Virus record (IMG/VR): IMGVR_UViG_3300034117_000713
Location: 87,089 to 151,088 of that record
Reading direction: 5' to 3' (one strand)
From: a virus
Length of the DNA: 64,000 nt
Shown: one piece after another, positions 52,520 to 60,281 of the stretch
How the letters are laid out: every line of letters begins with the position of its first letter
Position numbering within the stretch: position 1 is the first letter of the stretch
The notes under the pieces: model-generated
What the model saw: only the letters and a program-made list of their open reading frames with translations
What the model was told of the DNA's origin: nothing
Database searches by the model: none
Made by a program: the position numbers and the translations under genes

Positions 52520-53008
52520 ATGAATATCTACGCAGTTATTAAAAAATACACTTTATCTGAATTTGCAGATGACACCTATTGGGGAAAATTTAATTTATTA
52601 ACAGGACTACCATTATCCGATGAACAGTTTTTGAAATTAATGAACTTCTATTCTACAATGGATAGTTATAGGAATCGAATTATCAATATATTGTCATTTT
52701 CAGATGGACATGGATATAAATTCGTTGCAGACTCTAACTCGTCGACCGCATACTCTTATTATGCAGTAGCAGATCCTGCTGTTACTTCGTTAATTATAAA
52801 AAGCGGTGATGATTACAACAATTTTGTAACAGCAAGAGATATATTATTTGCAGAATTAGGTTGGGCGAGTTACGAAGAACGTATTGCTGTAGTTGAAACA
52901 ACATTTGACAAAGAAAATAATCAGTTTATCGGTACATCGAACACCTACGAAAATATATCTCAATTATACCAATCATCTCCGTCATTAGAAACATTCTTAG
53001 GAAATTAA
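52520..53008 (+). CDS. hypothetical protein
   Basis: A 162-residue protein from the ATG at 52520 (MNIYAVIKKYTLSEFADDTY...), mixed alpha-beta, with no motif known to me. One base separates its stop from the sulfotransferase-like gene. Confidence 0.65.
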   Translation: MNIYAVIKKYTLSEFADDTYWGKFNLLTGLPLSDEQFLKLMNFYSTMDSYRNRIINILSFSDGHGYKFVADSNSSTAYSYYAVADPAVTSLIIKSGDDYNNFVTARDILFAELGWASYEERIAVVETTFDKENNQFIGTSNTYENISQLYQSSPSLETFLGN

Positions 53009-53009
53009 T

Positions 53010-53687
53010 ATGAGCAGTCCGATATACTTTATTTGTTCAACTCCGGGTAGTTCTGGAAATTTTCTAGTAAGAATTCTTAGAAATCTAGTTGAAGCGTCAA
53101 CAGTGTTGACACCGCCTGCCTTCTTGCAAGAGCCTACTGACCCTATGACTAGAGATTTTTGGTTTGACAATGTAGATCCTGGACAAAATCAAGTTATGCA
53201 TGTTCCGTACAGACCGGATTATACAAAATTAAAATCTAGATTTCCTGGTTGCAAAATAATAGTTTTAACACATTTGGTATCTGAATGCAATAATCTTTCG
53301 TTGAATCTTTGGGAAGATTTTTATACAACCGCTTACGAGTTTGGTGCAGAGCCCTTCTTTAGACAAACGCTAGAAACACATAGTCATCTGTTCTCAAGCA
53401 CTACACTAACTCCTAACCAGCTAACAAAGAAAGAAGTTAACACGTTTATTAAGATAATTGCATATCAGAAATTACTCGACGGATTTCACAATTTAACAAT
53501 TCCAACTGACCCGGACGTTATTGAAATAACACACAGAGATCTTTACTACAACCGAGCACAGGTAAAGAGTCAAATTGAAACCTTTACAGGTTTCACACTT
53601 AGACAAGCAGAAAGTGACATGTACGATCAAATGGCACAGTCACATATCGAAGGATTCTTCGCTAAAGCTTCTGTTTTGATAAATTAA
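53010..53687 (+). CDS. sulfotransferase-like P-loop protein
   Basis: A 225-residue protein. IYFICSTPGSSGNFLVRILR (about 5-24) matches the 5'-PSB loop of sulfotransferases that use PAPS. KIIVLTHLVSECNNLSLN (about 82-99) fits the 3'-phosphate loop region, and ITHRDLYYNR appears near the end. It probably sulfates a glycan or Tyr. Last gene of the decoration run. Confidence 0.65.
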   Translation: MSSPIYFICSTPGSSGNFLVRILRNLVEASTVLTPPAFLQEPTDPMTRDFWFDNVDPGQNQVMHVPYRPDYTKLKSRFPGCKIIVLTHLVSECNNLSLNLWEDFYTTAYEFGAEPFFRQTLETHSHLFSSTTLTPNQLTKKEVNTFIKIIAYQKLLDGFHNLTIPTDPDVIEITHRDLYYNRAQVKSQIETFTGFTLRQAESDMYDQMAQSHIEGFFAKASVLIN

Positions 53688-53725
53688 AATGGTTTTACCA
53701 TAAAATCTGTCAAAATCACCAGATC

Positions 53726-53755
53726 TTGACAGTGTTCTAGCCTTTGTGCTATAAT
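53726..53755 (+). promoter_or_regulatory. sigma-70 promoter of the cell-wall hydrolase
   Basis: TTGACA (53726-53731), 18 nt, TATAAT (53750-53755). A strong AAAGGAGG site follows. Confidence 0.82.
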
Positions 53756-53789
53756 TACTCTTACAACTTTAAAAAAGGAGGGCATACCA

Positions 53790-54392
53790 ATGTCTAAACT
53801 ACTAAACCTAGTAGCTACAACAGTAATAGGCCTGATGTTTTTATCAAGTAGCGTAGCGGCTGCAGACGATATCAGCACCAGCAAAGTGGATCAGAAAGAA
53901 CTCATGTGCCTAGCACGTAACATCTTTTATGAATCCGGAGGTGAATCAGAAAAGGGCAAGATTGCCGTTGGAATGGTCACACTGAACAGAACCGAACATC
54001 CTGCGTTTCCCCGCACAGTATGTGACGTAGTAAAACAGAAAACAGTTTTTGAAAAACCCAGAGAGATTAAAACTATTCGAGAAGTTACAACTGGATGGGG
54101 TATCTGGAAAAAGACTGAGCAACATACCGAAGTGAAGACTGTAGTAGACAAGCGAGTTGTTTGCCAGTTTAGTTGGGTATGTGCGATTACTAAACGTATC
54201 AAAGATACTGATCAACGATGGGTTGAAAGCCTAGCGGTGGCACGTAGCCTACTTACAGGCGAGTACGAACACCACAGGCAAGAAATGGGCGACTGGCTCT
54301 ACTTCCATTCAACTTACGTAAATCCAAGATGGCATAACCTAAAGAGAGAAGCTAAGGTCGGAGGACACATCTTCTATGTCGAGAAACGATAA
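53790..54392 (+). CDS. SleB-family cell-wall hydrolase with signal peptide
   Basis: A 200-residue protein. Residues 1-24 form a Sec signal peptide (MSKLLNLVATTVIGLMFLSS, cleavage after SVAA likely). The mature part has the SleB/Hydrolase_2 motif CLARNIFYESGGES (about 43-56) with its catalytic Glu, then GKIAVGMVTLNR. It probably cleaves peptidoglycan from the periplasm during lysis, a signal-arrest-release-like endolysin candidate. Confidence 0.82.
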   Translation: MSKLLNLVATTVIGLMFLSSSVAAADDISTSKVDQKELMCLARNIFYESGGESEKGKIAVGMVTLNRTEHPAFPRTVCDVVKQKTVFEKPREIKTIREVTTGWGIWKKTEQHTEVKTVVDKRVVCQFSWVCAITKRIKDTDQRWVESLAVARSLLTGEYEHHRQEMGDWLYFHSTYVNPRWHNLKREAKVGGHIFYVEKR

Positions 54393-54395
54393 ATA
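54390..54395 (+). promoter_or_regulatory. late promoter element TAAATA
   Basis: GATAAATA, 5 nt before the ATG at 54401, overlaps the stop of the hydrolase gene. Confidence 0.55.
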
Positions 54396-54400
54396 AGTTG

Positions 54401-54625
54401 ATGCGAGCATTTGAATTTATAACTGAGAAAACAGACCCTAAGGTGTGTCGTAGTCCTAAAAGACTAGGCAGGAGTGATCATAACTCTTGTGTTAGTCAAG
54501 GTCTACGTCCACACCAGTCTAAAGGGAAAGGCCACACTGATGGCCACGGAAACTATACCAAAGGCCGCAAAGCCAAGTCAGTGCATTACGGCGGGGCTGT
54601 AAAAGACTACGACGGTAAGTCTTGA
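54401..54625 (+). CDS. small basic protein with a capsid-targeting-like N-terminus
   Basis: A protein of 74 residues from the ATG at 54401. The start MRAFEFITE resembles the T4 capsid-targeting sequence (MKTYQEFIAE) of internal head proteins, which is cut after a Glu. The rest is very basic with Gly/His/Lys (HQSKGKGHTDGHGNYTKG), suited to packaging with DNA. A late element supports virion expression. Its end overlaps the ACP gene. Confidence 0.55.
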   Translation: MRAFEFITEKTDPKVCRSPKRLGRSDHNSCVSQGLRPHQSKGKGHTDGHGNYTKGRKAKSVHYGGAVKDYDGKS

Positions 54626-54870
54626 GCAGTTTCTTTTCTAATAAGGTCGGCTAGCACAGCCACTGCATCTCCAACTTTAGTGAACTTTATTAGCTCCCTA
54701 TCTTTAACTTCAATCTTGTAAGTATCTTCAATATTGATAACCATTTCAAAAATACTAAGACTATCAACTCCTAAGTCTTTTTCTAATTCGACATGATCTT
54801 CTAATCGTGATCGATCTATCAAGAATGACTTTGCCATAATGTCTTTGATTTGTTCTTCTAAATTTTCCAT
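54607..54870 (-). CDS. acyl carrier protein
   Basis: An 87-residue protein with the ACP core LEKDLGVDSLSIFEMVINIE, whose DSL Ser takes the 4'-phosphopantetheine arm. It may serve lipid or acyl-modification chemistry or compete with host ACP. It starts one base after the IscA-like gene stop, so the two are co-expressed. Confidence 0.88.
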   Translation of the reverse strand: MENLEEQIKDIMAKSFLIDRSRLEDHVELEKDLGVDSLSIFEMVINIEDTYKIEVKDRELIKFTKVGDAVAVLADLIRKETAQDLPS

Positions 54871-54871
54871 A

Positions 54872-55198
54872 TTATATCCTAAATGATTCTCCGCAACCGC
54901 AACGATCTCGTTCGTTTGGGTTTCTAAATTCAAATCCTTCGTTCAATCCGTTGCGTACATAGTCTACAGTCATATTCTGCACATATGGCAGATGTTTTTG
55001 ATCTACCAAAACTACAAAGTCTTTTTGTGCAAAGTTAATTACACCTACTTCGTGAATGTATTCGTCTACATATTCTAACACATAAGCTAGTCCAGAGCAA
55101 CCGGTTGTTTTTGTGCCTATTCTAATACCCTGTCCTTTCCCTCGTTTTTTTAGTTGATCAAGAATTTTCTTGCTCGCCGCTTCTGTTAGTGTTATCAT
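54872..55198 (-). CDS. IscA/HesB-family Fe-S assembly protein
   Basis: A 108-residue A-type Fe-S carrier. Three conserved Cys occur as TTGCSGLAY (about 31-39) and DRCGCGESF (about 98-106), with the expected ITLTEAASKKI start. It may supply clusters to the four radical SAM enzymes in this window. T4-like cyanophages also carry such genes. Confidence 0.9.
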   Translation of the reverse strand: MITLTEAASKKILDQLKKRGKGQGIRIGTKTTGCSGLAYVLEYVDEYIHEVGVINFAQKDFVVLVDQKHLPYVQNMTVDYVRNGLNEGFEFRNPNERDRCGCGESFRI

Positions 55199-55208
55199 AA
55201 TGGTACCA

Positions 55209-55226
55209 TAAATAATCTACTATTTA
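55209..55226. promoter_or_regulatory. divergent late promoter pair
   Basis: Plus-strand CATAAATA (TAAATA at 55209-55214) faces the gene at 55239. Minus-strand TAAATA (55221-55226) faces the IscA-like gene at 55198. Leaders are 24 and 22 nt. Confidence 0.5.
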
Positions 55227-55238
55227 CAGCAAATATAC

Positions 55239-56414
55239 ATGTCATTTAATAAATCAATAGCAACCAAATTTGGTAATTGGGCAGTAGGTACAGAAAAATT
55301 CAACGACAAGATAGATGCTGCAATTTACGCTACAACATCAAAGAAAGATATTACATTTGAGTTTAATAACACTGTGTGGGATACATTTGACAGGTCGCAT
55401 CTAGGAAAAATTAAACTAACAGATCTTTACAGACAACGAGCACAACAACTACGTGACAAATACGATTATTTGGTATTATATTATTCAGGCGGGGCAGATA
55501 GTTCTAATATACTAGATACATTTATTAAAAATAATATTAGATTAGATTGTGTTTACGTGCGTTGGCCATTTGATGTATTAAAAACTTCACTACATACCCC
55601 TAATAAGAAAGACAAGTCTGCATTCAATTTTAACAGTGAATGGGATTATGCAACCAAACCTAGATTAGAATGGTTAGCTAAAAATTATCCAGAAATTAAA
55701 ATAGAACTTAAAGGTGTAGAGGGCTTAACTGACGCTGATAAATTCAACGACGATTCTTTTGTAGGAGTAAACAATAGATACAGCCCTGTAAACATATTAC
55801 GCAAAGGCACTTATAGTGACTTTGAACGGAGTTGTATAGATAAGAATAAGTCTGTAGGGCAAATATCCGGTATTGATAAACCTATGTTAGCACAAAGCCC
55901 GCAAGGTGTTGTATCAATGAAGTTTGTTGACGACTTCTTGCATACATTAAATGTTACACCATTCAATCAGTTGGGGGTAGAATATTTTTATTGGAGTGCA
56001 GACTTACCAGAGCTAGCTTTTGAAATGGCCTACCAAGTATTTCAGTACTATAATCATAACCCGCGTGAACGATATCTAGTACCAGGTAGAGAATACTTAG
56101 CAATGTCAGCGGATATTAAACATGCCTGTAGAGAAAAGTTTTTTATGGACATTAAATCGGTGTGCTATCCTTATTGGGATAACGCAATATTCCAAACTGA
56201 AAAGCCTAGACATAGATTCGGAATTGACAAAGATTTTTGGTTCTTTAAATCTGATGAATTTCTTGACACTAGACAAGTATGGAACTACTATTATAAATCA
56301 AGATTAGATAGTATAGCTGACAAGTTTTGTGAGTTTGATCCGTTAGGCAATAAAACGGGAGTGGCACCTATATCAACTAAATCATTTACAATTGGACAAT
56401 GGATAAAAGAATGA
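55239..56414 (+). CDS. PP-loop ATP pyrophosphatase-like protein
   Basis: 391 residues. YDYLVLYYSGGADSSNILDT (about 75-94) is the SGGxDS PP-loop of asparagine-synthetase/ExsB-type enzymes that adenylate a carbonyl. The rest is helical with a YHNHNPRERYL-like region. It may form an amide or thiolate on a small substrate. It overlaps the binding-protein gene by 4 bp. Confidence 0.75.
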   Translation: MSFNKSIATKFGNWAVGTEKFNDKIDAAIYATTSKKDITFEFNNTVWDTFDRSHLGKIKLTDLYRQRAQQLRDKYDYLVLYYSGGADSSNILDTFIKNNIRLDCVYVRWPFDVLKTSLHTPNKKDKSAFNFNSEWDYATKPRLEWLAKNYPEIKIELKGVEGLTDADKFNDDSFVGVNNRYSPVNILRKGTYSDFERSCIDKNKSVGQISGIDKPMLAQSPQGVVSMKFVDDFLHTLNVTPFNQLGVEYFYWSADLPELAFEMAYQVFQYYNHNPRERYLVPGREYLAMSADIKHACREKFFMDIKSVCYPYWDNAIFQTEKPRHRFGIDKDFWFFKSDEFLDTRQVWNYYYKSRLDSIADKFCEFDPLGNKTGVAPISTKSFTIGQWIKE

Positions 56415-57193
56415 AACAAATTTTAAGTATATTTGCAGGATTGTTGTTAGCAACATCTGCATTGGCATTTCAACCTGCAAACACAGTCAAGGTTATTGTA
56501 CCTTTTCCTCCCGGTGGCGGCGTTGATATCACCTTTAGAAAAATCGAAAGATACGCACAGCAACAAGGTATTAATATGATACCAGAATATCAGCCAGGTG
56601 CCGAAGGTGTTGTCGGAATGAACTCTGCAATGACAGCCCACAAGGACGGCAACACTCTAATAGTAACAACCACCGAAGTAGCAGCATCTAAAGATAGTAC
56701 TGCCAAACGATTTAATTCTTTAACTGATTTTGAATATATTACAGGTATTCGTTCTAGTATATTTTATCTAGTATCAAATAACACTGATAAAAATGTGTTT
56801 GGATTTAACGCACCTACACAAAAAGAATTAATTCAGCAATATATTGAAGAACAAAAGATTAAAGACGCTTTACTTGTTCCGTATAAGAGCTCGGGTCAAA
56901 TGACTACGGATCTTCTCAACGGTACTATTTCTAAGATTATAGTGCCTGGAATAATTATCAACCAACAAGTTGACGCAGGTAAAGTCTTACTAATAAAAAG
57001 AATACCCAACCCTGGAGAGTTTATAGTTATTACACCTAGTGGTATTCCCAGTGAAGCAAAAAGATATTGGGATAACTTTTTTAAAGGTTATTTGACTAGT
57101 GAACAGGCAAAGAAAGATGCAGAAGCTGATCTAACTATACTTAGAACATTTAACTCTGAAAGAGTTAAAAATATTGTAGCAAAACAACTATGA
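56411..57193 (+). CDS. Bug/TctC-family periplasmic substrate-binding protein
   Basis: A protein of 260 residues from the ATG at 56411. A Sec signal peptide (MKQILSIFAGLLLATSALAF) is followed by VKVIVPFPPGGGVDITFR, the diagnostic Bug/TctC motif. TTTEVAASKDSTAK and LLVPYKSSGQMTTDLLNG follow in family order. In bacteria these bind carboxylates for tripartite transporters. In a phage it may enhance host nutrient capture. Such proteins are most abundant in betaproteobacteria. Confidence 0.88.
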   Translation: MKQILSIFAGLLLATSALAFQPANTVKVIVPFPPGGGVDITFRKIERYAQQQGINMIPEYQPGAEGVVGMNSAMTAHKDGNTLIVTTTEVAASKDSTAKRFNSLTDFEYITGIRSSIFYLVSNNTDKNVFGFNAPTQKELIQQYIEEQKIKDALLVPYKSSGQMTTDLLNGTISKIIVPGIIINQQVDAGKVLLIKRIPNPGEFIVITPSGIPSEAKRYWDNFFKGYLTSEQAKKDAEADLTILRTFNSERVKNIVAKQL

Positions 57194-57435
57194 AATACAT
57201 TGCACTCAAACACAAGACGATTAATCTAGGCGGAAAAGGCCAATTTGAAATTGACATAGGTGAGGACAGTGTTATTCTTGTTCCGGAAGAAGGTAGTAAG
57301 ATTTACTTACACTGGAAAACGGACGCAGGCAAGTTAGCGGCCACCTACACAATGACCTTTCCAACCAAAGTTGAGGGCAAAGTCACAATGATCAATGCAT
57401 TAGATAAACCCGCCTCAGTTCGGACAATTTGGTAA
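57190..57435 (+). CDS. small protein, unknown
   Basis: An 81-residue beta-rich protein (MKYIALKHKTINLGGKGQFE...) ending in SVRTIW. It overlaps the binding-protein gene by 4 bp. No family is recognised. Confidence 0.65.
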   Translation: MKYIALKHKTINLGGKGQFEIDIGEDSVILVPEEGSKIYLHWKTDAGKLAATYTMTFPTKVEGKVTMINALDKPASVRTIW

Positions 57436-57443
57436 AATCAGTG

Positions 57444-57472
57444 TTGACAAGCTGACCAAATGGCTGTATAAT
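57444..57472 (+). promoter_or_regulatory. consensus sigma-70 promoter (ligase operon)
   Basis: TTGACA (57444-57449), 17 nt, TATAAT (57467-57472). It drives the SWIM, ligase and IF-1 genes. Confidence 0.88.
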
Positions 57473-57502
57473 TAAACTATTAAACAGCACAGAAAGCCGT
57501 TA

Positions 57503-57829
57503 ATGGAAGCACTTAAAGAAGTTACAAATTGGGGTTCAAGCACTGCCTGCAACCACACGTATCTACTTGATGGCAATAATCTAGTTGCCTACATCAAATA
57601 TGGCGACAAGGCACCTTTCTACTTTAAGAATCCGATTAAAGGATTTGACAAGCGTGGCCGCAAGTTTGAAGCAGTTAAACCCAATCCGTTTATTGTGAAG
57701 AAACAGTCCAATACAATTGCTGTGCAAGGCAGCAAAGGACAAACATATTATCTAGATCCGGAAGCAAAGACCTGCACCTGCTCCGGCTTTCAATTCCGTG
57801 CAAAATGTAAACATTTGGAGACAGTATGA
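57503..57829 (+). CDS. SWIM-type zinc-finger protein
   Basis: A 108-residue protein. The C-terminal CTCSGFQFRAKCKH (C-x-C-x8-C-x-H) is a SWIM zinc finger of the DNA/protein-binding type. The N-terminal part is beta-rich with Lys/Gly. It overlaps the ligase gene by 4 bp, so it may assist ligation or repair. Confidence 0.78.
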   Translation: MEALKEVTNWGSSTACNHTYLLDGNNLVAYIKYGDKAPFYFKNPIKGFDKRGRKFEAVKPNPFIVKKQSNTIAVQGSKGQTYYLDPEAKTCTCSGFQFRAKCKHLETV

Positions 57830-59118
57830 CTAACTGCGATGCAGTAATCCGCAGCTTGGAAGAACACCCAAGCCGCCTAAACAAAGAAGCTATCATTGAA
57901 GCTGAAAAAGACAATACAGAATTGCTTGAAGGCTTTCAACTTGCACTGAGTCCGTTTATCACATTCGGAGTTAAGAAGGTGCCTAGTCACAGCGGCCCAG
58001 ATGGACAGGGATTGCCTTGGGTAGCTTTTAAAGAGCTGTGTGAACTGCTACGCACACGCCAACTTACTGGCGATGATGCACGTACTGCAATTGAACTTGC
58101 ACTCAGTGCCAGCACAGGCAAGCAATGGAATGATTGGTATCGTCGCATTCTTATCAAGGATCTTCGTTGCGGAGTCAGTGAAAAGACTATCAACAAAGTT
58201 GTTAAGAATGCTGTGCCGTTGTTCGAGTGCATGTTGGCACACGATGGTGCTAATCACGAAAGCAAAGTCTCCGGCAAGAAATTGTTAGAGCCAAAGTTGG
58301 ACGGTGTTCGGGTATTGACTATTGTGGACTGCGAAGCTCGTACAGTTGTTCAATACAGCCGCAACGGTAAAGAATTAGTTAACTTCCCTCATATCACAGA
58401 AGGGCTATTAGCACACATTGACGACTTTGATCGTAGCTTTGTATTGGATGGCGAAATCATCAGTACCAGCTTTCAAGCCCTAATGAAACAGGTACATCGT
58501 AAGAGCGATGCCGATGCCAGCGATGCTGTGTTGATGTTATTCGATATGCTGCCTCTTAGCGAATTCAAAGCAGGCAAGAGCACACTTGGACAGAAGCGTA
58601 GGACCGCCTTCTTGAAACAGTTCAAGGGTGTATTTGACAAAGTCAGCAACATTGGACTCGTTCCGCAAGTTGAAGTAGATTTGGACTCTACTGTAGGACA
58701 AATGCAATTTATTGAGTTTAACAAAGATGCTATTGCCAACGGCTACGAAGGCATTATGATCAAAGACCTTGATGCCAAATACGTATGCAAACGTCATGTG
58801 GCCTGGCTCAAGCAAAAACCATTTATTGAAGTATCCTTGGAGGTTACAAATGTTGAAGAAGGTACTGGCCGCAATGAAGGTCGATTGGGAGCGTTGGTCT
58901 GTTCCGGTATTGACGACGGAAAGACAATTGTCGTCAATGTTGGTAGTGGCTTTAGCGATAGTGATCGAATTGAGTTTTGGGCTGATCGTGATAGCGTCAT
59001 TGGTCAAATTGTAGAAGTTCGAGCAGATGCTATTACACAAAATCAAGACGGCACATACAGTTTGAGATTCCCTCGCTTCCTGCGATTCCGTGGATTCAAA
59101 GCAGGAGAAAAGATTTGA
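57826..59118 (+). CDS. 30: ATP-dependent DNA ligase (T4 gp30-like)
   Basis: Seals nicks during phage replication and recombination. EPKLDGVRVL (about 154-163) is motif I with the adenylated Lys. LDGEII (about 207-212, motif III), GYEGIMIKD (about 306-314, motif IV) and VAWLKQKPF (motif V) follow, and then the OB domain. The 430-residue length is near that of T4 ligase. Overlaps by 4 bp on both sides. Confidence 0.93.
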   Translation: MTNCDAVIRSLEEHPSRLNKEAIIEAEKDNTELLEGFQLALSPFITFGVKKVPSHSGPDGQGLPWVAFKELCELLRTRQLTGDDARTAIELALSASTGKQWNDWYRRILIKDLRCGVSEKTINKVVKNAVPLFECMLAHDGANHESKVSGKKLLEPKLDGVRVLTIVDCEARTVVQYSRNGKELVNFPHITEGLLAHIDDFDRSFVLDGEIISTSFQALMKQVHRKSDADASDAVLMLFDMLPLSEFKAGKSTLGQKRRTAFLKQFKGVFDKVSNIGLVPQVEVDLDSTVGQMQFIEFNKDAIANGYEGIMIKDLDAKYVCKRHVAWLKQKPFIEVSLEVTNVEEGTGRNEGRLGALVCSGIDDGKTIVVNVGSGFSDSDRIEFWADRDSVIGQIVEVRADAITQNQDGTYSLRFPRFLRFRGFKAGEKI

Positions 59119-59363
59119 CCTTGCCAGACGAGCGTTATCGTGCAGTAGTAAAGACTCAGGAGTTTTTAGTGGAGATTCTTAATACTCCTCGAGTCCCAAA
59201 GGCAATTAAAGAGCAAGCCCGTTGGTGTCTAAGACATTACCCTAGTGCATGGGATATGAAAGTGGCGGCCGAAAATTGCCCCAGTGTATTTCAAGAACGG
59301 ATGGAGCCATTGTACCGTATGGTTAAACAGTACGATCAAGATAAGGAAAATACAGATGATTAA
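59115..59363 (+). CDS. BPSL0761-like small protein
   Basis: An 82-residue protein starting TLPDERYRAVVKTQEFLVEI, then ARWCLRHYPSAWDM. This resembles the BPSL0761 family found widely in betaproteobacteria; its function is unknown. The start is TTG, overlapping the ligase stop. Confidence 0.65.
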   Translation: MTLPDERYRAVVKTQEFLVEILNTPRVPKAIKEQARWCLRHYPSAWDMKVAAENCPSVFQERMEPLYRMVKQYDQDKENTDD

Positions 59364-59547
59364 AGATGGAAGTAAGTGGGGTGACGGTATCGACAAAGTG
59401 TTCATTGTGCTTCACAGTATAGAACAAAACGGACACACATGGGTTCATTATCGTTCTGAAAAAGTTGACGCAATAACAGGCACTCCGAAAGAATATAGCT
59501 GTTACCAAGAAAGTTTTCTAAGCCGTTTTAGGCCTTTACCAGAATGA
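59356..59547 (+). CDS. small protein, unknown
   Basis: A protein of 63 residues from the ATG at 59356 (MIKDGSKWGDGIDKVFIVLH...), beta-rich. It overlaps by 8 bp upstream and by 4 bp downstream. No family is recognised. Confidence 0.65.
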   Translation: MIKDGSKWGDGIDKVFIVLHSIEQNGHTWVHYRSEKVDAITGTPKEYSCYQESFLSRFRPLPE

Positions 59548-59768
59548 CCTATCACTCGTATAAACATGATGTTAAAACAATTAGGCCCGGAGATCCTTTG
59601 TGGCATATAAAATCCAAATTAGTTATTACGCCCAGAGCTGGATTCGAAATATCCGAGAAGTGCCCAGCAGAGTACAGAGCTATTTTGAACACCTGCATGT
59701 CAAACGGCTGGTTAAAGCCGGTCGCGTACTTGAGAGGGTCAGAAGCAACGATGGAGTACCTAAAATGA
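59544..59768 (+). CDS. small protein, unknown
   Basis: A 74-residue protein with an N-terminal HDVKTIRPGDPLWHIKSKLV and a helical C-terminus. It overlaps both neighbours by 4 bp. Function unknown. Confidence 0.65.
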   Translation: MTYHSYKHDVKTIRPGDPLWHIKSKLVITPRAGFEISEKCPAEYRAILNTCMSNGWLKPVAYLRGSEATMEYLK

Positions 59769-60010
59769 TAGAAAAAGCGGCAATCAAAGATTTGTTCTAT
59801 GGTGGTGTTGTGGAGATTATGAATAATCGAAATTACTACTACAAGAGCAGTGTTGGATCCGAATACAATCATCTTACTGAAGCTGGAATAAAGGTAATGT
59901 CAGACTATATGAATGTCATGGCTGGCATGATAGCCGATGCCGAAGAAGCCAGCTTAAATAAGCGAGCTAAAGATCTAGTGATCAGCGGCCTAAAAGGAGA
60001 GAAAGTTTAA
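59765..60010 (+). CDS. small helical protein, unknown
   Basis: An 81-residue protein from the ATG at 59765 ([20 protein letters not shown]...), helical in the second half. A longer overlapping frame upstream is rejected because the ATGA coupling fits this start. It precedes the IF-1 gene by 2 bp. Confidence 0.6.
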   Translation: MIEKAAIKDLFYGGVVEIMNNRNYYYKSSVGSEYNHLTEAGIKVMSDYMNVMAGMIADAEEASLNKRAKDLVISGLKGEKV

Positions 60011-60012
60011 TC

Positions 60013-60231
60013 GTGGCAAAAGAAGACCAAATTAGCATGATGGGCAAAGTAGAAGAAGTTCTGCCTAATGCTATGTTCAGAATTAAGTTAGAAAACGACC
60101 ATACGGTCCTTGGACACATCTCAGGCAAGATGCGTCAACACAAAATCCAAATCCTACTTGGTGACACAGTTAGAGTTGAAATGAGCCCATATGATCTAAC
60201 TCGTGCTCGCATCGCATATCGAGAGCGATAA
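60013..60231 (+). CDS. infA: translation initiation factor IF-1
   Basis: 72 residues, the same length as bacterial IF-1, a small OB-fold protein that binds the ribosomal A site. [37 protein letters not shown] and [14 protein letters not shown] are close to bacterial IF-1 and especially to betaproteobacterial forms as I recall them. The start is GTG. It ends the ligase operon, before a bidirectional terminator. It may tune host translation to phage mRNA, possibly leaderless ones. Confidence 0.93.
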   Translation: MAKEDQISMMGKVEEVLPNAMFRIKLENDHTVLGHISGKMRQHKIQILLGDTVRVEMSPYDLTRARIAYRER

Positions 60232-60254
60232 TGCACTCTTAAAACAAAGACAAT

Positions 60255-60281
60255 AAAAAAGGCCCCGGAGGGCCTTTTTAT
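60255..60281. terminator. bidirectional rho-independent terminator
   Basis: AAAAAGGCCC and GGGCCTTTTT pair around a short loop between the convergent IF-1 and HNH genes, with A and T runs on both sides. Confidence 0.85.

Noticed and set aside
53691-53713. A GGTTTTACC plus TTGACA pair on the minus strand after the sulfotransferase-like gene
   Set aside because: No convincing -10 box follows at the right distance and no minus-strand gene lies downstream. It may be a promoter relic.
58537-59046. A 169-codon minus-strand frame
   Set aside because: It is antisense to the DNA ligase catalytic core and has no ribosome site.
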